From: Saururus chinensis
Lineage: Eukaryota > Streptophyta > Magnoliopsida > Piperales > Saururaceae
NCBI GenBank assembly: GCA_035235625.1
Contig: CP141145.1
Location: forward strand, 24,492,563-24,556,562
DNA: 64,000 nucleotides
Reading direction: 5' to 3'
Every line of letters begins with the position of its first letter. Within the stretch, counting starts at the first letter, position 1. The position numbers and the translations under genes are program-made. The notes below the pieces were generated by a model that saw nothing but the letters and a program-made list of their open reading frames with translations, searched no databases and was not told the DNA's origin. This document shows, in pieces, positions 60,561 to 64,000 of the stretch.

Positions 60561-61071
60561 CCTCAGACCTGAAGAGAGTTGAACTCCTGAAGAAGCCTTC
60601 GAAGCCTTCCTCTTCTGTTCCCTGCTCCTGATATAATCTTCAAACATAACAGCCTACTCCTTTGTATCAGCAAAAGACACGGGCCTGGTGCCTATCACCT
60701 TGCTCATCAGTCCCTCGCTTAGGTCATAGATGAACTTCCTAAGTTTTCCTGCTCCTGATATAGTCTTCAATCATAACAGCCTACTCCTTTGCATCAGCAA
60801 AAGACATGGGCCTGGTGCCTATCACCTTGCTCATCAGTCCCTCGCTTAGGCCATAGATGAACTTCCTAGGTTTTTTAGCGTATGTGGTACAAGTATCAGG
60901 TGCAAAGTGCTGCAATCGGACAAAATTGGTATTGTTGCACTTTCATGTTGCCCTGCTCCAAGGCTAGGAACTCCAGGTTTTTTGTCTGTTGGACATGCTT
61001 TGCATAGTAATTTTTGTTGAATGCCTCAAGGAACTCAGCCGGTGTGATTCTTGTCCCCAATGTGGTAGACT
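60560..61071 (-). pseudogene. Ty3/gypsy gag fossil, minus orientation
   Basis: On the minus strand it contains TPAEFLEAFNKNYYAKHVQQ, a typical retrotransposon gag segment, and LEFLALEQGNM downstream. It is broken and cut off on the right by an LTR-like start (TGTCACCACCC at 61072). Together with the plus piece it forms an inverted arrangement of gag sequence. Confidence 0.6.
60621..60874 (-). repeat. 127-bp tandem duplication inside the gag fossil
   Basis: 60621-60747 and 60748-60874 are nearly identical. Both start CCTGCTCCTGATATA and contain GCCTGGTGCCTATCACC and ATGAACTTCCTA. The few differences suggest a duplication after the fragment was already dead. Confidence 0.85.
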
Positions 61072-62700
61072 TGTCACCACCCAGGTTTTTATAAGTACAA
61101 AATTAAATCAAAGCTCACCTGGGCTACTAATAGGTGATTTGCCACCACCCTAAAATAAAAGTTTTATTTCACAGAAAATATACCGTCTATGTACAGATAC
61201 AAATTGAGAATATTAACAAGGCTTCTTGAGCCAAACAAAAAGTAATACGACTTAAGACCTATGGGTGCAGCTATAGATCCTTAGATGCTCCAAAAAATTT
61301 CCATTTTACCTACACAATACACCTCGCTGGGTCCTGCAAAGTTTGGGGGGGGGGGGTTGATGGGTATTTTGGAATACTCAGTAGGGAAAATTATACTAAC
61401 AAACATAAATATAACATATAGAAAATTTCAAATCACATAACCAGACAGATAGATAAAACTTTTCAAAAACTAGGGTGTGCTTTTTACTTAAAACTTCCCC
61501 TAGAGCTTCTCCCAACATATCAAAGATGCTACTAGGGTTTAGAAGCTCTCATGGCTTACTACCAATCTGGGACACCTACTCCATCCTAAAGATTTTGTTG
61601 TGAGTGGTAAGCATCTACCTCTTACTCCACAGATCATCTGCAAATAACCATGTGCTTATGGAGAGAAGAGCCACTTGTACTTATAGGCCCCTATGATCTA
61701 GAAAGTAGAGTCTTCTTATGATACTATCTACCCTATTACTTGTAGCCTTCTTAAAGATTCTTGCCCTTCGTTATGGGCTAACCAAGGTTGCTGCCTTTGT
61801 TATGGGCTAACCAAGCTTATATGTGTACCGTGTATTTGATTTCCCTTAAGATCATAGTTGTAAACTTTTCATTCACAAAGCTCTATTGGTACGTCTATCA
61901 AGTTAAAGCTCTGAACAAACCAAATCAATTTTAAATTCTCTATCTCATAAAGGAAAATTTTCTTTTCAAAATGCCTTGTCTCAATTTTAAGTCTTTTAAA
62001 GCTCCAGCATCACCTCTACAAGCCATGTGCGTGTAATTGATAATGACTATAAAGAGAGGGTTGACTGCTTGTTCTAATGAAATAGTTACCCTTTCTTTAC
62101 CTCATCCCAATTACTTGGTCGACATGTTTGTACGTATTTTAAAAATATTATTGAAAATTATCTTTTTGACAAAAATAATTCTCTAAAATCTCCTTTCATA
62201 CATACCTTATTCTTAATACTTAAAAAATTGGTGAAGCTAGATTTTCTATAGGTCACATATATCAGAGTATATAATTCATAACTCACTTCAAAATATAATC
62301 ATTCGATAAAATAAACATGAGAGGCAATCATAAAAACATGCATTTGAAACTAACTTAGACACTTATTATAATAAAGTTATATATCATAGTTTCAAAAGAT
62401 AACCTATGTAAGTGTTTATGCCTTAGAAAAAGGATAAAAACCCTTACCTAATTCTCCGCGTGTGTTTGAAGGCGATGAACATAACTCTTCTCACTTAGAT
62501 GATGACTTTTGCACTTTTAGAGTCCTCAACTCCTCAAACTGAGCCTTCCATCGCGTAGAGCACACTCTAATTATGTAGAAATATGCAAAAATTTGAAGAT
62601 GGGGAAATGGGTTTGGGAACTGCTCAGACCCTCCCTATTTATAGGGAGGCAGCTGCTAGCGAAGCGGCACGAGCCACGCACAGCAGCCACATGGCGCGTT
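61072..62700 (-). mobile_element. LTR-like element, reverse orientation, right edge undefined
   Basis: It begins TGTCACCACCCAGG on the plus strand, which is an LTR end GGTGGTGACA on the minus strand, directly inside gag-type sequence. A CTATAAATAG box on the minus strand at about 62636-62646, flanked by CCTCCC/GGGAGG, fits an LTR promoter. A G run (about 12) lies at 61345. I could not find the other end or a target duplication. It may be a solo LTR or part of a longer element. Confidence 0.4.
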
Positions 62701-64000
62701 TCCACGTAGCTAATGTCACGCTAGTGTTAGTACCACATTTTTTTTATAATTCATTTTCTTCAAATGGCCTTATACTCAGAATTGTGCATTCTTTGTACCA
62801 TTTGACTCATATCGATGAGCCCTACGATACAATACCACACATAGTAGGTTATCTCACACCTTTTAATTAGGACTCACCCATATGACACACTTCTTGAGGT
62901 CCTAATTTATTCTCTCGGTGTGCAATTTATGTTCTTGGTTTCGTTATGCTTGTCTTTTAGAGCTCTATCAATGTGCTGAACTTTTACCACGTTTTTTAAA
63001 AACTGGTTTAAAAACTGCAGTTGTTATAAGATTTCCATTAGAAATGTGCCTTTCATGTCAGAACAAGGGTTGCCAGTGTTACTTTGTTATCCTCGGTCAG
63101 ACCTTGTGGATCCATTATTCACCTATGTCATCCAATCCTATGAAGGTTGGTGTCATATGTTTGAAGCACTACAAGATGGCGGTCTGCTCTTTCTTAACTT
63201 TCTTCTTTGGATTAGGGCGAAGGTCAGCCTGAACCTGTGTTGTGTGAACAGGACCATGAGACATGTCCATTATCTGACCTTCATCTGCTCACCTTCTCCG
63301 TCCAACCCAAAAACTGATAATGCAAAAACTTTCTGATGCTGCTCCCTTCTATGCAGGAGATGTGCCAACGTAGCCCGCAGGACCTTCATGGCATGTGGGT
63401 GTGCTATCAGGCATAAATGCACTGTGAGCCAACACATGCGGACTCAAGCATGTGCTCTAATGCAAGCAGCTTGCATGTATGCGTACATGCACAGGCACCC
63501 TCTGTGTGGGTGCACGTGTTAGAGTCAAATATGGGCCTACCAAGGCATGTGGAAGGTGTTTTGAAGCCAAATATGACCCAGCCCCATGGTGGGCCTATGG
63601 ATCTGGTAGATGGTGAATGTGTTATACCATGCCAATGAGCAATTGGAGAACTACAGGGCTTTTGAGTATGTGGGGCACATGGATGAGGACAGATTAATGG
63701 ACTAGTCTAGGACAGGATACATTCATGCAACTTTTGTGGGCCCAGGAGATATGAATATTGTGGACAAGATGTTGCTAGAACCAGGTGCTGTGGCATAGGC
63801 ACTGGGTATGCTTATCAAAAGGTTGCTGTACTTGAATTGCGCTCTTGGATTTTCAACAGCATCTAGGTGACTGGACAAATTGGATCTTCAAGGTTGGGCT
63901 ATTCTTCGCTTAATTAAAATACCTTTAGGTGGATTCACTCTAAACTCTTGTGTCTACTTGGATGTAGCGGAAGCATTGGTGAAATGTCAAGAATCATAAT
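62701..64000. other. 3' end of window, no gene recognised
   Basis: About 1.3 kb with only short ORFs that match no family I recognise (for example 62918-63232). Composition is less AT-rich than before. The last 400 bp carry scraps that could be retroelement-derived (CATGTGGGGCACATGG and similar), but no motif is firm. No strumpellin exon was identified here. Confidence 0.4.

Noticed and set aside
62918-63336. Overlapping plus-strand ORFs as missing strumpellin exons
   Set aside because: Their translations do not resemble the C-terminal half of strumpellin, and splice-site phases could not be fitted.
1-64000. tRNA or rRNA genes
   Set aside because: No TTCGAATCC-type T-loop with a foldable cloverleaf and no rRNA-like sequence was noticed by eye; a covariance-model scan was not possible.

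Overview
The window looks like nuclear DNA of a flowering plant. Two split host genes have GT-AG introns. The rest is AT-rich and dominated by Mutator-like DNA transposons (MULEs) and plant LTR retrotransposons, mostly present as solo LTRs. The species cannot be named from sequence alone. I see no tRNA, rRNA or CRISPR array.

Host genes. (1) A complete five-exon gene on the minus strand (30705-34591) encodes a 688-residue cellulose-synthase-like C protein, the Golgi glucan synthase that makes the xyloglucan backbone. Its GT2 catalytic motifs, membrane segments, TATA box and poly(A) signal can all be seen. (2) The 5' half of a plant strumpellin (WASH complex subunit 5) homolog lies on the plus strand (51106-57160). 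Seven exons can be placed; the last intron is filled with retroelement debris and the 3' half is not found before the window ends.

Layout. 1-4000: no recognised gene. 4001-29437: one nested complex. A convergent two-gene MULE (transposase on +, Ulp1/C48-like peptidase gene on -) has terminal inverted repeats at about 4.0 and 29.4 kb. It was invaded by solo LTRs D (4.2-7.4 kb) and C (10.3-14.0 kb), by a copia-like solo LTR (16.3-20.1 kb) that itself holds another LTR (17.4-19.9 kb), and by a Reina-like Ty3/gypsy chromovirus (22.6-28.9 kb) that itself holds an 866-bp solo LTR. Removing these leaves a MULE of about 8.6 kb. 30.4-34.9: CSLC gene. 35.9-50.9: a second MULE graveyard, with a relative of the first transposase, a second-family transposase, a second Ulp1-like gene and two more LTRs of the C/D family. 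50.9-57.2: strumpellin exons. 57.2-64.0: retroelement fossils.

The most unusual signal is in the MULE non-coding spacers. In the first family they are packed with degenerate copies of an 18-20 nt palindrome with core CGTGTTATTGATAACACG. In the second family they are packed with a different short motif of the AGTTTTCCAGTT type. The spacers of both genes in the first element share the same palindrome. I know of no description of this, but I could not search.
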